A stretch of DNA of 34,901 nucleotides from Lactiplantibacillus dongliensis (GTDB lineage: Bacteria; Bacillota; Bacilli; Lactobacillales; Lactobacillaceae). The notes beneath the pieces are model-generated. The model made no database searches, was not told the DNA's origin, and was given only the letters and a program-made list of their open reading frames with translations. This document shows positions 14,760 to 22,407 of this stretch, piece after piece; within the stretch, counting starts at the first letter, position 1; every line of letters begins with the position of its first letter. A program made the position numbers and the translations under genes. The DNA lies in the NCBI RefSeq assembly GCF_005405105.1, contig NZ_BJDK01000036.1, forward strand, positions 1-34,901, written 5' to 3'.

Positions 14760-15680
14760 TTAAGCGCGTTCCGCTGCTTGAATCTCAGCTTTCGTCGGAA
14801 TTGATGGTTGCGCCCCTAATTGTTGCACGGCTAATGATGAAGCCCGGTTGGCAAACCGCACCGCTGTAGCCAAGTTACTGAAGTCGGACTGTAAGACCGA
14901 ACTCAACGCACCGATAAAGGTATCGCCAGCCGCGGTTGTATCCACAGCATTTACTTTATAAGCGGGAACAAAACCATGTTCCGTCCCTCGTATCCAAAAT
15001 GCCCCGTGACTACCGACAGTGATAATCACATTCGCCACACCTTGCTGCTGCAAGTTAGTGGCCGCTTTAATCATCGAGCGCTCATCCGTAATATGCACCC
15101 CAGTTAATGTTTCAGTCTCCGTTTCATTGGGGGCGATTAGGTCGGTTAAAGCTAACAAGCTCGCTGGTACCGCCGTGGTCGCCGGCGCCGGATTTAAGAT
15201 AGTCGCCGTACCCGCGGCTTTGGCTAACTTAAAACCATGTTCAGTCGCCGCTAAGGGGGTTTCAAACTGCGCAATTAAAAAGGTGCTAGCCACAATCGCC
15301 GGTTGGGCAGCATCGACATCTGCTGCGGTCACTTGCTGATTAGTCCCACCATCAATCAAGATTCGGTTTTCACTACTACTATCCAGCAAAATAAACGCCG
15401 ACCCCGTCGCCGCCTGATCACTGTGGGCAACATACTGGTCGTCAACACCACTATCAGTCAGCTGTTTGACCATAAAGTCGCCTTCCTGATCGTGACCAAC
15501 TTTACCAATAAAGGTCGTCTGAGCCCCCGCCCGTGCCGCGGCAATGGCTTGGTTGGCACCTTTGCCCCCACCAGCAATGCTTTTACCAGTTAGCGGCAAG
15601 GTTTCGCCCGCTTTGGGAAAACGTTTAAACCGCAAAATCGTGTCAACATTTAAACTACCTAATACGGTTACTTTATTCAT
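14760..15680 (-). CDS. rbsK: Ribokinase
   Basis: A 306-residue PfkB-family kinase, ATP plus D-ribose to ribose 5-phosphate, feeding the pentose phosphate and phosphoketolase pathway. N-terminal GSLNVDTI and the ribose-binding GGGKGANQA (about residues 37-46) match PfkB signature 1. The C-terminal DTTAAGDTFIGAL (about 245-257) carries the anion hole and catalytic Asp. It stands alone, without rbsD or a ribose transporter beside it. GGGA lies about 10 bases before the ATG, and an extended -10 TGCTAAAAT sits at 15715-15723. Confidence 0.93.
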   Translation of the reverse strand: MNKVTVLGSLNVDTILRFKRFPKAGETLPLTGKSIAGGGKGANQAIAAARAGAQTTFIGKVGHDQEGDFMVKQLTDSGVDDQYVAHSDQAATGSAFILLDSSSENRILIDGGTNQQVTAADVDAAQPAIVASTFLIAQFETPLAATEHGFKLAKAAGTATILNPAPATTAVPASLLALTDLIAPNETETETLTGVHITDERSMIKAATNLQQQGVANVIITVGSHGAFWIRGTEHGFVPAYKVNAVDTTAAGDTFIGALSSVLQSDFSNLATAVRFANRASSLAVQQLGAQPSIPTKAEIQAAERA

Positions 15681-15714
15681 GAAATTTTCGTCCCTTCAAG
15701 TCCTCAATAGCTTA

Positions 15715-15723
15715 ATTTTAGCA
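15715..15723 (-). promoter_or_regulatory. Extended -10 promoter of rbsK
   Basis: On the minus strand TGC followed by TAAAAT; no clear -35 at 17 bp. The start would fall about 28 bases before the ATG. Confidence 0.4.
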
Positions 15724-15766
15724 AACTGCTTGCCAATACACCAGTTAGAACCTATTTTGGGTAAAC

Positions 15767-15810
15767 AAAAAGCGGCTAGGCCACTCACCAATTGGGAATG
15801 ACTTAGTCGC
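15767..15810 (-). terminator. Rho-independent terminator of yebC
   Basis: On the minus strand a long imperfect hairpin (GCGACTAAG with CCTAGCCGC outside, CATTCCC with GGTGAGTG inside, loop AATT) is followed by TTTTT. Confidence 0.75.
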
Positions 15811-15823
15811 TAATGTCAGCTTG

Positions 15824-16555
15824 CTAGTCTTCTGGGAAGTTAGCGGCTTCGTAGACATCTGATACGTCGTCGTTATCTTCAAGTTCTTCAAGCATGTGTT
15901 GTAACTTTTCAACTTTATCAGCTGGAACATCGGTTAAGTTTTCAGGAATCATGGTTAATTCAGCAGTTGCCAAAGTATACCCTTTTTCTTGTAACGCATC
16001 CCGAACTTCTGCTAATTGTTTAGGGTCAGTGTAAATTTCAAAGGCTTCGTCGCTAGATTGTAAATCATCGCCACCAGCATCTAAAACATCCATTAACATC
16101 GTATCTTCATCCGTGTCAAGATCAGCACGTTCGATGACGATGTAACCCTTCCGATCAAACATGTAACTAACCGCACCGGTTGCAGCTAAGGCCCCACCAT
16201 GATGGGTGAACGCTGAACGAACCGCAGCTGCGGTCCGGTTCTTGTTATCCGTCAAAGCGTGAACTAACACCGCAATACCACCAGGGCCGTAGCCTTCGTA
16301 GACAACTTCTTCGTAGTTCGCCGCACCGGAGCCACTACCTTTATCAACCGCCCGTTTGATGTTATCTTTAGGCATGTTGGCAGCTTTGGCCTTATCCATG
16401 ATCAACCGCAAATTCGAGTTAGAATCTGGATCAGGACCCCCGGCTTTTACAGCCATATAAAGTTCACGAGAGATTTTTTGGAAAATCTTCCCACGTTTAG
16501 CATCTTGAGCGTTTTTACGCCCTTGAATGTTATGCCATTTTGAATGTCCTGACAT
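15824..16555 (-). CDS. yebC: YebC/TACO1 family protein
   Basis: A 243-residue YebC-family protein. The N-terminal SGHSKWHNI...[14 protein letters not shown] (residues 2-26) is the family hallmark, and the acidic second and third domains follow ([21 protein letters not shown]). Historically annotated as a transcriptional regulator (PmpR); work on TACO1 and bacterial homologues points to a ribosome-associated role in translating proline-rich stretches. GAGGAG lies five bases before the ATG. It is monocistronic, with the promoter at 16610-16638. Confidence 0.96.
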   Translation of the reverse strand: MSGHSKWHNIQGRKNAQDAKRGKIFQKISRELYMAVKAGGPDPDSNSNLRLIMDKAKAANMPKDNIKRAVDKGSGSGAANYEEVVYEGYGPGGIAVLVHALTDNKNRTAAAVRSAFTHHGGALAATGAVSYMFDRKGYIVIERADLDTDEDTMLMDVLDAGGDDLQSSDEAFEIYTDPKQLAEVRDALQEKGYTLATAELTMIPENLTDVPADKVEKLQHMLEELEDNDDVSDVYEAANFPED

Positions 16556-16609
16556 TGTGACTCCTCTTTTCTTTTATTTATTCGATTTATGATTAAACAT
16601 ACGGTTAGT

Positions 16610-16638
16610 AGTTTAACAAATAAACCGGCTAAATTCAA
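16610..16638 (-). promoter_or_regulatory. Promoter of yebC
   Basis: On the minus strand TTGAAT (16633-16638), a 17-bp spacer and TAAACT (16610-16615) with an extended TG, about 50 bases before the ATG. Confidence 0.65.
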
Positions 16639-16697
16639 GGTTTGGAACCGTGAACAGGCGGAATTCTTAGTGCGATTACGTTGAAATGAAACTAGGC

Positions 16698-16790
16698 TTA
16701 CTTGCTTGGTTTTTGATTGTCGTTAGCTTGGGTGGCCGCTTCCGCCAAACGCTTCTTCTCCCAAGCGGCATGTAACGCTTTGATAATTGA
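16698..16790 (-). pseudogene. C-terminal remnant of a lost gene
   Basis: Thirty codons read on the minus strand SIIKALHAAWEKKRLAEAAT and on to ...NDNQKPSK before a TAA at 16698-16700. They have normal-looking local codon use, unlike the AT-rich gene next to it, but an in-frame TAA lies immediately upstream (16791-16793) and there is no start. This fits the tail of a gene whose front was removed, perhaps when the AT-rich gene at 16867-17301 arrived. The parent gene is not recognised. Confidence 0.4.
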
Positions 16791-16866
16791 TTACTTGATA
16801 GTAAAAGCGTAGTTTTAGCAATTAATTTCAATCAAAAATTTATTTGCTATAGATATTAAATTGGCC

Positions 16867-17301
16867 TCAACGATTATCAGGATTATTCACGTAATGTATC
16901 ATGTTGCTTATATAATTTTCGATATTTGTTTTGATATATTCTTTATATTTCTCTTTATTTTCTTTTGTTAATCCGTCCGGAAAAATTGTCTTATTATCAA
17001 TCAAAACCATCAAGCTATGCATAAAATAGGTGTTAGCAATCGTGGCTTTTGAAGCATTACTATGTGCTATATTTTTCTGCGTATCAGTTATTTTAATGTT
17101 AAGTTCAATAACTTTCTTTGCATTTTCCACGCGTTCATTATAACTTTTTAAACCTATTTTCGTTATTTTTAAATACTCATTTATTAGATTATTGTCTATA
17201 TCTCCAAACATCGCCACAAACGCAGGAACCATATCTTCAAAACCACTCCAAACGTGATTTTCTTCCTGGTTTTCATTCTTCAAACTTTCATCTTTTTGCA
17301 T
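16867..17301 (-). CDS. AT-rich orphan hypothetical protein
   Basis: A 144-residue soluble, mostly helical and charged protein (rich in Asn, Lys, Glu and Ile) with no membrane segment and no recognised domain. Its codon use is clearly more AT-rich than all neighbours, which suggests horizontal acquisition. The ATG at 17301 is chosen because GCGAGG lies 9 bases before it; a longer frame would begin with a TTG upstream of that site. It follows the DsrE-like gene after about 23 bases and may be cotranscribed. The ORF looks intact and begins with a real ribosome site, so it is called a gene despite the lack of homologues I can name. Confidence 0.6.
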   Translation of the reverse strand: MQKDESLKNENQEENHVWSGFEDMVPAFVAMFGDIDNNLINEYLKITKIGLKSYNERVENAKKVIELNIKITDTQKNIAHSNASKATIANTYFMHSLMVLIDNKTIFPDGLTKENKEKYKEYIKTNIENYISNMIHYVNNPDNR

Positions 17302-17324
17302 TTTAAATTTCCTCGCTTCCAATA

Positions 17325-17645
17325 TTATGGCTTCAAATACCGAAACCCCAATTCTTCCAACTCAACAATCCGCACAACACCTGCCGGCACCACACGCACA
17401 CCAGCAACCAAATCAGCCACTTCAACTTGATGACTTACCAACGCATTATGACAAGCATCGACTTCCACTTGTGGATTATCTTGCATAAACTCAGTCCACA
17501 TCACATCTACCAACGTTGTCACGGCCGCACCATTAACAACGATCACAATCTCACTAGTTGGCAAGGTCGTAATTAAATTATGAACATTACTAAACGCCGT
17601 CTCAACTTTGTCCACATCATCAACGTGAACCACCACTTTTGCCAT
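17325..17645 (-). CDS. DsrE/DsrF-like family protein
   Basis: About 106 residues with the alpha/beta DsrE fold. VVVHVDDVDKVETAFSNVHNL opens the domain, a conserved-position cysteine appears in VDACHNAL (about residue 65), and the end reads VVPAGVVRIVELEELGFRY, typical of YchN-like members. Relatives act in sulfur relay or unknown redox and thiol chemistry; the role here is unknown. The ATG at 17645 has GAGGGT 7-8 bases upstream, better than an ATG two codons earlier. It begins 5 bases after the isomerase gene, in one operon. Confidence 0.8.
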   Translation of the reverse strand: MAKVVVHVDDVDKVETAFSNVHNLITTLPTSEIVIVVNGAAVTTLVDVMWTEFMQDNPQVEVDACHNALVSHQVEVADLVAGVRVVPAGVVRIVELEELGFRYLKP

Positions 17646-17650
17646 CGTCA

Positions 17651-18511
17651 TTACCCTCGACTTTCAATCAATTTCGTTTCCAACCCACGCAAGTAATGAT
17701 AACTCGCTAACATATTGGCACAAGTACTATCTGATTCATCCGGCACCTCATAAATCATAGTGGCTTTGGGATTCATCACACTTAACACCCGCTGCCAGTC
17801 AATCAAGCCTTCACCTAATGGCAGACTATCATGCCGCTGACCAAGTGAATCCACCAGATGATAATGCTGAATCAATGGCCGCAGCCGCTTCAACGCCAGC
17901 ATCGTCAATTCCATATCGCCATGCAAGCCAATAAATACGTGACTCAAGTCGCAGACTAACGGATAGTGATGTTGAATCAGCTGTTCATCCAACTGCGGAT
18001 CACCATACATAAAGCTTGGCGTAATTCCATTTTCAATCATCACATGTCCTTGTCCCTGCTTGACTAACTCATCTAACCGCGCGAAAACGGTGCTCCGAGC
18101 TTCTGCTAGCGATGGGTATTCAGCGACTAGCGCCGCACTTTCGCCCCCACCATAGCCACCATGAACCAGCAACCGACAGTCATATTCCGTTACTAAGTCC
18201 AATAGTTTCGCGGTCGAATCTTGTAAAAATTGATAGGCTTCCGGTTGCCGTTGCGGATCTAATAATTGATCCAAATGCACGCCGTGATAGCTCATCGGAT
18301 GATGCACGACGACATCCTCAGTCACATTGTCGATCACAAATTTAATCGCATCGCCCAAATGTTTTAGGCCATCACCTTCAAAATCGGCGGCACTGGTATA
18401 AAATTCAAAAGTCGTTGGCCGATACTGCAGGCGATTCATTAATTGTACCGGTTCAGCGGACGCTTTTAGGCCTAACTGCACTAAGCCCGGGCGTTTTGCT
18501 AACGTTAGCAT
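17651..18511 (-). CDS. Sugar phosphate isomerase/epimerase-like TIM barrel
   Basis: A 286-residue protein of the AP endonuclease 2 / xylose isomerase-like TIM-barrel superfamily. Likely metal-site residues appear in VVHHPMSYHG (about residue 72), VHGGYGGGE (about 122), the glutamate in MIENGITPSF (about 168), CDLSHVF (about 200), HYHLVDS (about 230) and the final IYEVP (about 263). Substrate unknown. AAAGGATG lies 8 bases before the ATG. It is followed closely by the DsrE-like gene. Upstream lie the three 71-nt repeats and the ccpA terminator; I see no convincing -35/-10 in front of it. Confidence 0.8.
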   Translation of the reverse strand: MLTLAKRPGLVQLGLKASAEPVQLMNRLQYRPTTFEFYTSAADFEGDGLKHLGDAIKFVIDNVTEDVVVHHPMSYHGVHLDQLLDPQRQPEAYQFLQDSTAKLLDLVTEYDCRLLVHGGYGGGESAALVAEYPSLAEARSTVFARLDELVKQGQGHVMIENGITPSFMYGDPQLDEQLIQHHYPLVCDLSHVFIGLHGDMELTMLALKRLRPLIQHYHLVDSLGQRHDSLPLGEGLIDWQRVLSVMNPKATMIYEVPDESDSTCANMLASYHYLRGLETKLIESRG

Positions 18512-18592
18512 TTTATCATCCTTTCTTTGAGTCTTTTTTTGTCTTCCTATTAAATGTTGATTTTTTCTGGTTGAGGAACCTTCTAATTTTTC

Positions 18593-18663
18593 AGCCGAAA
18601 CGTGTTCCAGAACGACTGCCAGTTCCGCTTGCTACACCAGTTGACCATGCGGAAAGCCCACCG
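18593..18663. repeat. 71-nt repeat, copy 1
   Basis: Begins AGCCGAAACGTGTTC and ends GCCCACCG. It differs from copy 3 at a single base (18636, A instead of G). It contains an internal inverted repeat TTCCGC / GCGGAA enclosing 20 bases. The minus strand is the direction of neighbouring transcription. Confidence 0.85.
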
Positions 18664-18683
18664 ACTGTGCATTCCAGTTTTCT

Positions 18684-18754
18684 AGCCGAAACGTGTTCGC
18701 TCGGGCAACTTCCTCCGCTTAGCTACGCTAGCCAACCATACCGGAAACCCACCG
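18684..18754. repeat. 71-nt repeat, copy 2 (divergent core)
   Basis: Keeps the first 15 bases (AGCCGAAACGTGTTC) and the last 7 (CCCACCG), and the total length of exactly 71, but much of the core differs. The core contains a different small hairpin (TAGC-GTA-GCTA on the minus strand). Confidence 0.85.
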
Positions 18755-18774
18755 GTGGTACTTTCTATTCTACT

Positions 18775-18845
18775 AGCCGAAACGTGTTCCAGAACGACTG
18801 CCAGTTCCGCTTGCTACGCCAGTTGACCATGCGGAAAGCCCACCG
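18775..18845. repeat. 71-nt repeat, copy 3
   Basis: Matches copy 1 at 70 of 71 bases. The three copies start at 18593, 18684 and 18775, an exact 91-bp period, separated by 20-bp unrelated spacers. No ORF explains them. Confidence 0.85.
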
Positions 18846-18903
18846 CATAATCAACTAGCTAGGCAATGCTCACTGGCAACTCGTCGTTCTTCCACACTCT
18901 ACC

Positions 18904-18934
18904 AAAAAAGGCCCAGAACCGAAGTCCTGAACCT
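18904..18934 (-). terminator. Rho-independent terminator of ccpA
   Basis: On the minus strand an 11-bp stem (AGGTTCAGGAC with GTTCTGGGCCT, including GU pairs), a TTCG loop, then TTTTTT. The 71-nt repeats begin beyond it, so they are outside the main ccpA transcript. Confidence 0.92.
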
Positions 18935-18956
18935 AGTATACGCCAAATAACTTAAC

Positions 18957-19967
18957 CTATTCAGCTGATTTTGTTGAGCCCCGACGGACAATCCCATATG
19001 GTAAGGTAACGGTCTTTTCGTCGAGTTCTTTATCGTTCATTAACTTGGTTAACATCCGCATGGCAACGGCACCAATATCATACAAAGGTTGTGTGATTGA
19101 CGTGATGGCTGGCCGCGCAATTTGGGTCACAATCGTATCGTTACTAGTGATGACTTCTAAGTCGTCTGGAATACTAATCCCAGATTCAACACTAGCATTG
19201 ATAATCCCAGCCGCCATTTCATCGTCGCCAACGAAGACCGCAGTTGCACCACTATCCGCGATAACGGGTTGTAACTTGGTCCCAGCATCGTATGAGTAGC
19301 CGGCTTCATAAACCAACTTGTCGTCATATGGCAACTTTGCCTTGTTCAAAGCACGTTTGTAACCGGCTAACCGGTATTCAGCGTTGATTGATTGTGACAA
19401 CGGTCCTAAGGCAATGGCAATCTTTTCGTGACCGCGCTTGATTAACGCAGTGACCGCTTCTTCAACCGCTGCGGCATAGTCGATGTTAACACTTGGCGTT
19501 TCGCCTTGTGGGTCAACCGTTCCGGCTAACACAACGGGCGCTTTAGCACGTTTGAATTCAGCACGGAGCTTATCATCGATATGGTTTCCCATGAAGATGA
19601 CCCCATCAACTTGCTTAGCCATTAACGTGTTCAAGACATTCACTTCTTGTTCGCCGGCATCGTCGGAGTTAGTCAAAATGATATTGTACTTGTACATCAT
19701 CGCAATGTCATCAATCCCACGGGCTAATGACGCAAAATAAATGTTCGTGACGTCTGGGATAATAACCCCCACCGTCGTCGAACGCTTGCTAGCTAAGCCA
19801 CGGGCAACCGCGTTTGGCCGATAATCAAGGCGTTCGATTACTGCCAAGACCTTCTTACGTGTCGCTGGCTTGACATTCGGATTCCCATTAACGACCCGTG
19901 AGACGGTGGCCATTGAAACCGCCGCTTCACGTGCCACATCATAAATCGTTACTGTTTGTTTTTCCAT
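18957..19967 (-). CDS. ccpA: Catabolite control protein A
   Basis: A 336-residue LacI-family regulator. The helix-turn-helix is at residues 6-25 (VTIYDVAREAAVSMATVSRV), the hinge around residues 50-60 (AVARGLASK), and a periplasmic-binding-like effector core follows. With HPr(Ser46-P) it binds cre sites to repress or activate carbon-metabolism genes. The family call as CcpA rests on sequence similarity in the DNA-binding head and on the divergent pepQ neighbour typical of lactobacilli. AAAGGG lies 10 bases before the ATG. Its promoter (19994-20022) carries a cre-like half-perfect site in the spacer, suggesting autoregulation. Confidence 0.97.
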   Translation of the reverse strand: MEKQTVTIYDVAREAAVSMATVSRVVNGNPNVKPATRKKVLAVIERLDYRPNAVARGLASKRSTTVGVIIPDVTNIYFASLARGIDDIAMMYKYNIILTNSDDAGEQEVNVLNTLMAKQVDGVIFMGNHIDDKLRAEFKRAKAPVVLAGTVDPQGETPSVNIDYAAAVEEAVTALIKRGHEKIAIALGPLSQSINAEYRLAGYKRALNKAKLPYDDKLVYEAGYSYDAGTKLQPVIADSGATAVFVGDDEMAAGIINASVESGISIPDDLEVITSNDTIVTQIARPAITSITQPLYDIGAVAMRMLTKLMNDKELDEKTVTLPYGIVRRGSTKSAE

Positions 19968-19993
19968 ATTAAAATAGCCCTTTCTTACTTGGT

Positions 19994-20022
19994 ATCATAT
20001 GTTTTCATTCGTTTTCATGCAA
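19994..20022 (-). promoter_or_regulatory. Promoter of ccpA
   Basis: On the minus strand TTGCAT (20017-20022), a 17-bp spacer and TATGAT (19994-19999), about 27 bases before the ATG. Confidence 0.65.
20004..20017 (-). promoter_or_regulatory. Degenerate cre in the ccpA promoter spacer
   Basis: On the minus strand TGAAAACGAATGAA. The left half matches the cre consensus TGWAANCGNTNWCA fully and the right half poorly. It lies between -35 and -10 of ccpA, where binding would block RNA polymerase. Confidence 0.5.
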
Positions 20023-20073
20023 CATCAACCAATATAGCAAATTAACGGTCGCGTTGCAACTCATGACAGATAT

Positions 20074-20087
20074 TGAAATCGCTTTCA
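20074..20087 (+). promoter_or_regulatory. Perfect cre site between ccpA and pepQ
   Basis: TGAAATCGCTTTCA matches every defined position of TGWAANCGNTNWCA. It lies about 75 bp upstream of the ccpA -10 and about 155 bp upstream of the pepQ start. Confidence 0.85.
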
Positions 20088-20184
20088 TGAAAATAATACC
20101 GTATTTCTTTCAAAAATTCAACATTTTACACAGCTAGCGGCAAAATTTTCAAGGTTTTCGGGTCCAATTTCATCCCTAACAGCG

Positions 20185-20218
20185 CTATACTAACTTATAA
20201 GTAACCTAGTAATAGGTT
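20185..20218 (+). promoter_or_regulatory. Putative pepQ promoter region with palindromes
   Basis: A -10-like TATACT (20186-20191) is followed by the palindrome ACTTATAAGT (20193-20202) and the hairpin AACCTA...TAGGTT (20203-20218) ahead of the ribosome site. No good -35 is seen. Confidence 0.4.
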
Positions 20219-20242
20219 CAAAAAATTCAAGGAGTGATTGAA

Positions 20243-21352
20243 GTGGCAGATTACACCAAGCTACAACAAGTTCGTCAATGGACCAATGATAACCATGTTG
20301 ACGTGACTTATGTGAGTGATTTTCATACGATTTCTTATTTAACCGGATTTGGGAGTGACCCCATCGAACGGACACTAGCACTGTTCATCTTCGCTGATGC
20401 GGAACCATTCTTATTCGCTCCCGCCCTTGAAGTCGAAGCCATCAAAGGGACTGGCTGGCCTTATCCCGTCTATGGCTACCTCGACCATGAAGATCCTTAC
20501 GCCTTAATCGCGACCCATATTCACGACCAATTAACTGATCCAAAAGTCTGGGCTTTAGAAGAAGGCAACTTGACCTTGGATCGTTTCCAAGCCATCAAAG
20601 CCCAATTCCCAGCTGCTCATTTTGATAAGAACTTATCACCAATGATTCAACAACTACGGTTAGTCAAAACACCAGATGAACTTGAAAAGTTGAACATGGC
20701 TGGCAAGTGGGCCGACTTCGCTTTTGAACAAGGTTTCGCTGCCGTTAAAGCCGGTCGGACGGAACAACAAATTGCCGCCGAACTCCAATATGCCTTAATG
20801 CAAAAAGGGATTATGGAAATGAGCTTTGGCACCTTAGTTCAAGCTGGGACCCATGCGGCTGAACCACATGGCGCTACTAACGAGATCCAAGTTAAACCAA
20901 ATGAATTAGTCCTATTTGATCTTGGGGTCATGTATGAAGGCTATGCTTCCGATGCTTCACGGACCATTGCTTACGGTCAACCAACGGCTAAACAAAAAGA
21001 AATTTTTGATGTTTGTTTAGAAGCCCAATTAACGGCCCAAGCCGCAGTTAAACCTGGGATGCCTGCCGAAGACGTTGACAAGATTGCCCGTGACATCATC
21101 ACCAAAGCCGGTTACGGTGACTACTTCATTCACCGTCTCGGCCATGGCTTAGGCCAGACTGACCATGAATTTCCATCCATCATGGCCGGTAACCACATGC
21201 CATTAGTTGAAGGGATGTGTTTCTCAATCGAACCTGGGATTTACATTCCAGGCGTTGCCGGTGTCCGGATCGAAGACTGTGGGGTTGTCACTAAGGAAGG
21301 CTTCAAGCCATTCACCCATACGTCCAAAGAAATGAAAATTTTAGATCTCTAG
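20243..21352 (+). CDS. pepQ: Xaa-Pro dipeptidase (prolidase)
   Basis: A 369-residue M24B metallopeptidase that cleaves Xaa-Pro dipeptides in the cytoplasm. The creatinase-like N-terminal domain is followed by the pita-bread fold with dinuclear-metal ligands visible: the Asp in FDLGVMYEGYASDASR (both Asp), His in HRLGHGLGQTDHE, Glu in IEPGIY, and Glu in VRIEDCG. The start is GTG at 20243, with AAGGAG eight bases upstream; an earlier in-frame GTG overlaps that site. Divergent from ccpA, an arrangement conserved in lactobacilli. Confidence 0.96.
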   Translation: MADYTKLQQVRQWTNDNHVDVTYVSDFHTISYLTGFGSDPIERTLALFIFADAEPFLFAPALEVEAIKGTGWPYPVYGYLDHEDPYALIATHIHDQLTDPKVWALEEGNLTLDRFQAIKAQFPAAHFDKNLSPMIQQLRLVKTPDELEKLNMAGKWADFAFEQGFAAVKAGRTEQQIAAELQYALMQKGIMEMSFGTLVQAGTHAAEPHGATNEIQVKPNELVLFDLGVMYEGYASDASRTIAYGQPTAKQKEIFDVCLEAQLTAQAAVKPGMPAEDVDKIARDIITKAGYGDYFIHRLGHGLGQTDHEFPSIMAGNHMPLVEGMCFSIEPGIYIPGVAGVRIEDCGVVTKEGFKPFTHTSKEMKILDL

Positions 21353-21359
21353 ATTAATC

Positions 21360-21399
21360 AAAAAGCGGCCTACCCGATTTTAACGGGTAAGTCGTTTTT
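21360..21399. terminator. Bidirectional terminator between pepQ and the aldo/keto reductase
   Basis: AAAAAGCG...TACCCG pairs with CGGGTA...CGTTTTT around an AT-rich loop, with A/T runs on both sides for the convergent genes. Confidence 0.85.
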
Positions 21400-21412
21400 A
21401 TTAGCACTAAGT

Positions 21413-22366
21413 TTAAGGTAAATCATTACCAGCAGCAAAGTAGACATCATACCACTCTTGCTTGGTCAACGTGACATCGGCCCCGGCAATACTTTCCGTT
21501 AAGTGTTGCGGATTCATCGAGCCTAAGATCACTTGCATTTTTGCTGGGTGCCGCAAGATCCAGGCAGTCGCAATTGCATTCTTCGTGACGCCATAGTGAT
21601 CCGCTAACGCCTGCAATTTCGCATTTAAGGCGGGGAACTTCGGATTATCAATGAAGGTCCCGGCAAACATCCCATATTGATACGGCGACCAAGCTTGAAT
21701 CGTCATGTGATGTAACCGTGAATACTCAATAATCTCACCATCATGATTCAAGCTAGCCGTGTCTTGCATGTTCGTATGCAACCCAAATTGAATGGGCCCG
21801 GTATGCATTACACCAAATTGTAACTGATTAATGATCAGCTTTTGGTCTAAATTCGCTTGTAACATCGCCACTTGCATCGGGTTAAAGTTAGACACGCCAA
21901 AATGCCGCACCTTGCCGGCCGTTTGTAACTCATCAAAAGCCGCGGCCACCTCGTCTAAGTCCATTAGCGGATCTGGTCGATGTAGTAAGAACGAATCCAA
22001 ATAATCAAGCTGCATCCGCTTTAAGATGCCATCGACCGTTGCAATCAAATGTTGCTTAGAAAAATCATAGCGTTGGCCAAAGACCAGTTCACCACGACTT
22101 CTTTGCGGATCAAGGACGATCCCGCCTTTAGATTGGATAAAGAAATCATCCCGTGACAAGCCGGATTGCTTTAAAGCGGTCCCAAAAGTCGTTTCGGATT
22201 GGCCGTTACCGTAAATATCCGCACTATCAATAAAATTGACGCCCTGAGCATGGACCGTCGCTAAAATATTAGCCGCGTCCGTCGGGTTCAACCGTACCAT
22301 TCGCATAATACCTAATGCCACGGCTGATACCTTGATAGACGTATCACCTAAGTTAAGTAGTTTCAT
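21413..22366 (-). CDS. Aldo/keto reductase
   Basis: A 317-residue NADPH-dependent oxidoreductase of the AKR superfamily. Catalytic tetrad positions are visible: the Asp in FIDSADIYG (about 43-51) with its Tyr, the Lys in FIQSKGG (about 78-84), and the His in LLHRPDP (about 120-126). The C-terminal NADP-binding GSMNPQHL is near 285. Substrate unknown; similar to YdhF-type reductases. The ATG at 22366 is chosen with AAAGGAG about 10 bases upstream. It lies downstream of a MerR regulator gene, and its promoter has the 19-bp spacer typical of MerR targets. Confidence 0.92.
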   Translation of the reverse strand: MKLLNLGDTSIKVSAVALGIMRMVRLNPTDAANILATVHAQGVNFIDSADIYGNGQSETTFGTALKQSGLSRDDFFIQSKGGIVLDPQRSRGELVFGQRYDFSKQHLIATVDGILKRMQLDYLDSFLLHRPDPLMDLDEVAAAFDELQTAGKVRHFGVSNFNPMQVAMLQANLDQKLIINQLQFGVMHTGPIQFGLHTNMQDTASLNHDGEIIEYSRLHHMTIQAWSPYQYGMFAGTFIDNPKFPALNAKLQALADHYGVTKNAIATAWILRHPAKMQVILGSMNPQHLTESIAGADVTLTKQEWYDVYFAAGNDLP

Positions 22367-22407
22367 CCTGTAAACACTCCTTTGGTTGAATTTCAAACCA
22401 CGCTTAC

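Noticed and set aside
15019-15593. Two plus-strand ORFs opposite rbsK
   Set aside because: They lie entirely antisense to the well-supported ribokinase, with no ribosome sites or recognisable domains.
18593-18845. CRISPR array
   Set aside because: The repeated part is 71 nt and the spacers only 20 nt, there are just three copies with one strongly divergent core, and no cas genes are nearby.
18415-18858. Plus-strand ORF of 147 codons spanning the repeats
   Set aside because: It starts inside the isomerase gene on the other strand, has no ribosome site and reads through the repeats; the reading frame is incidental to the repeat array.
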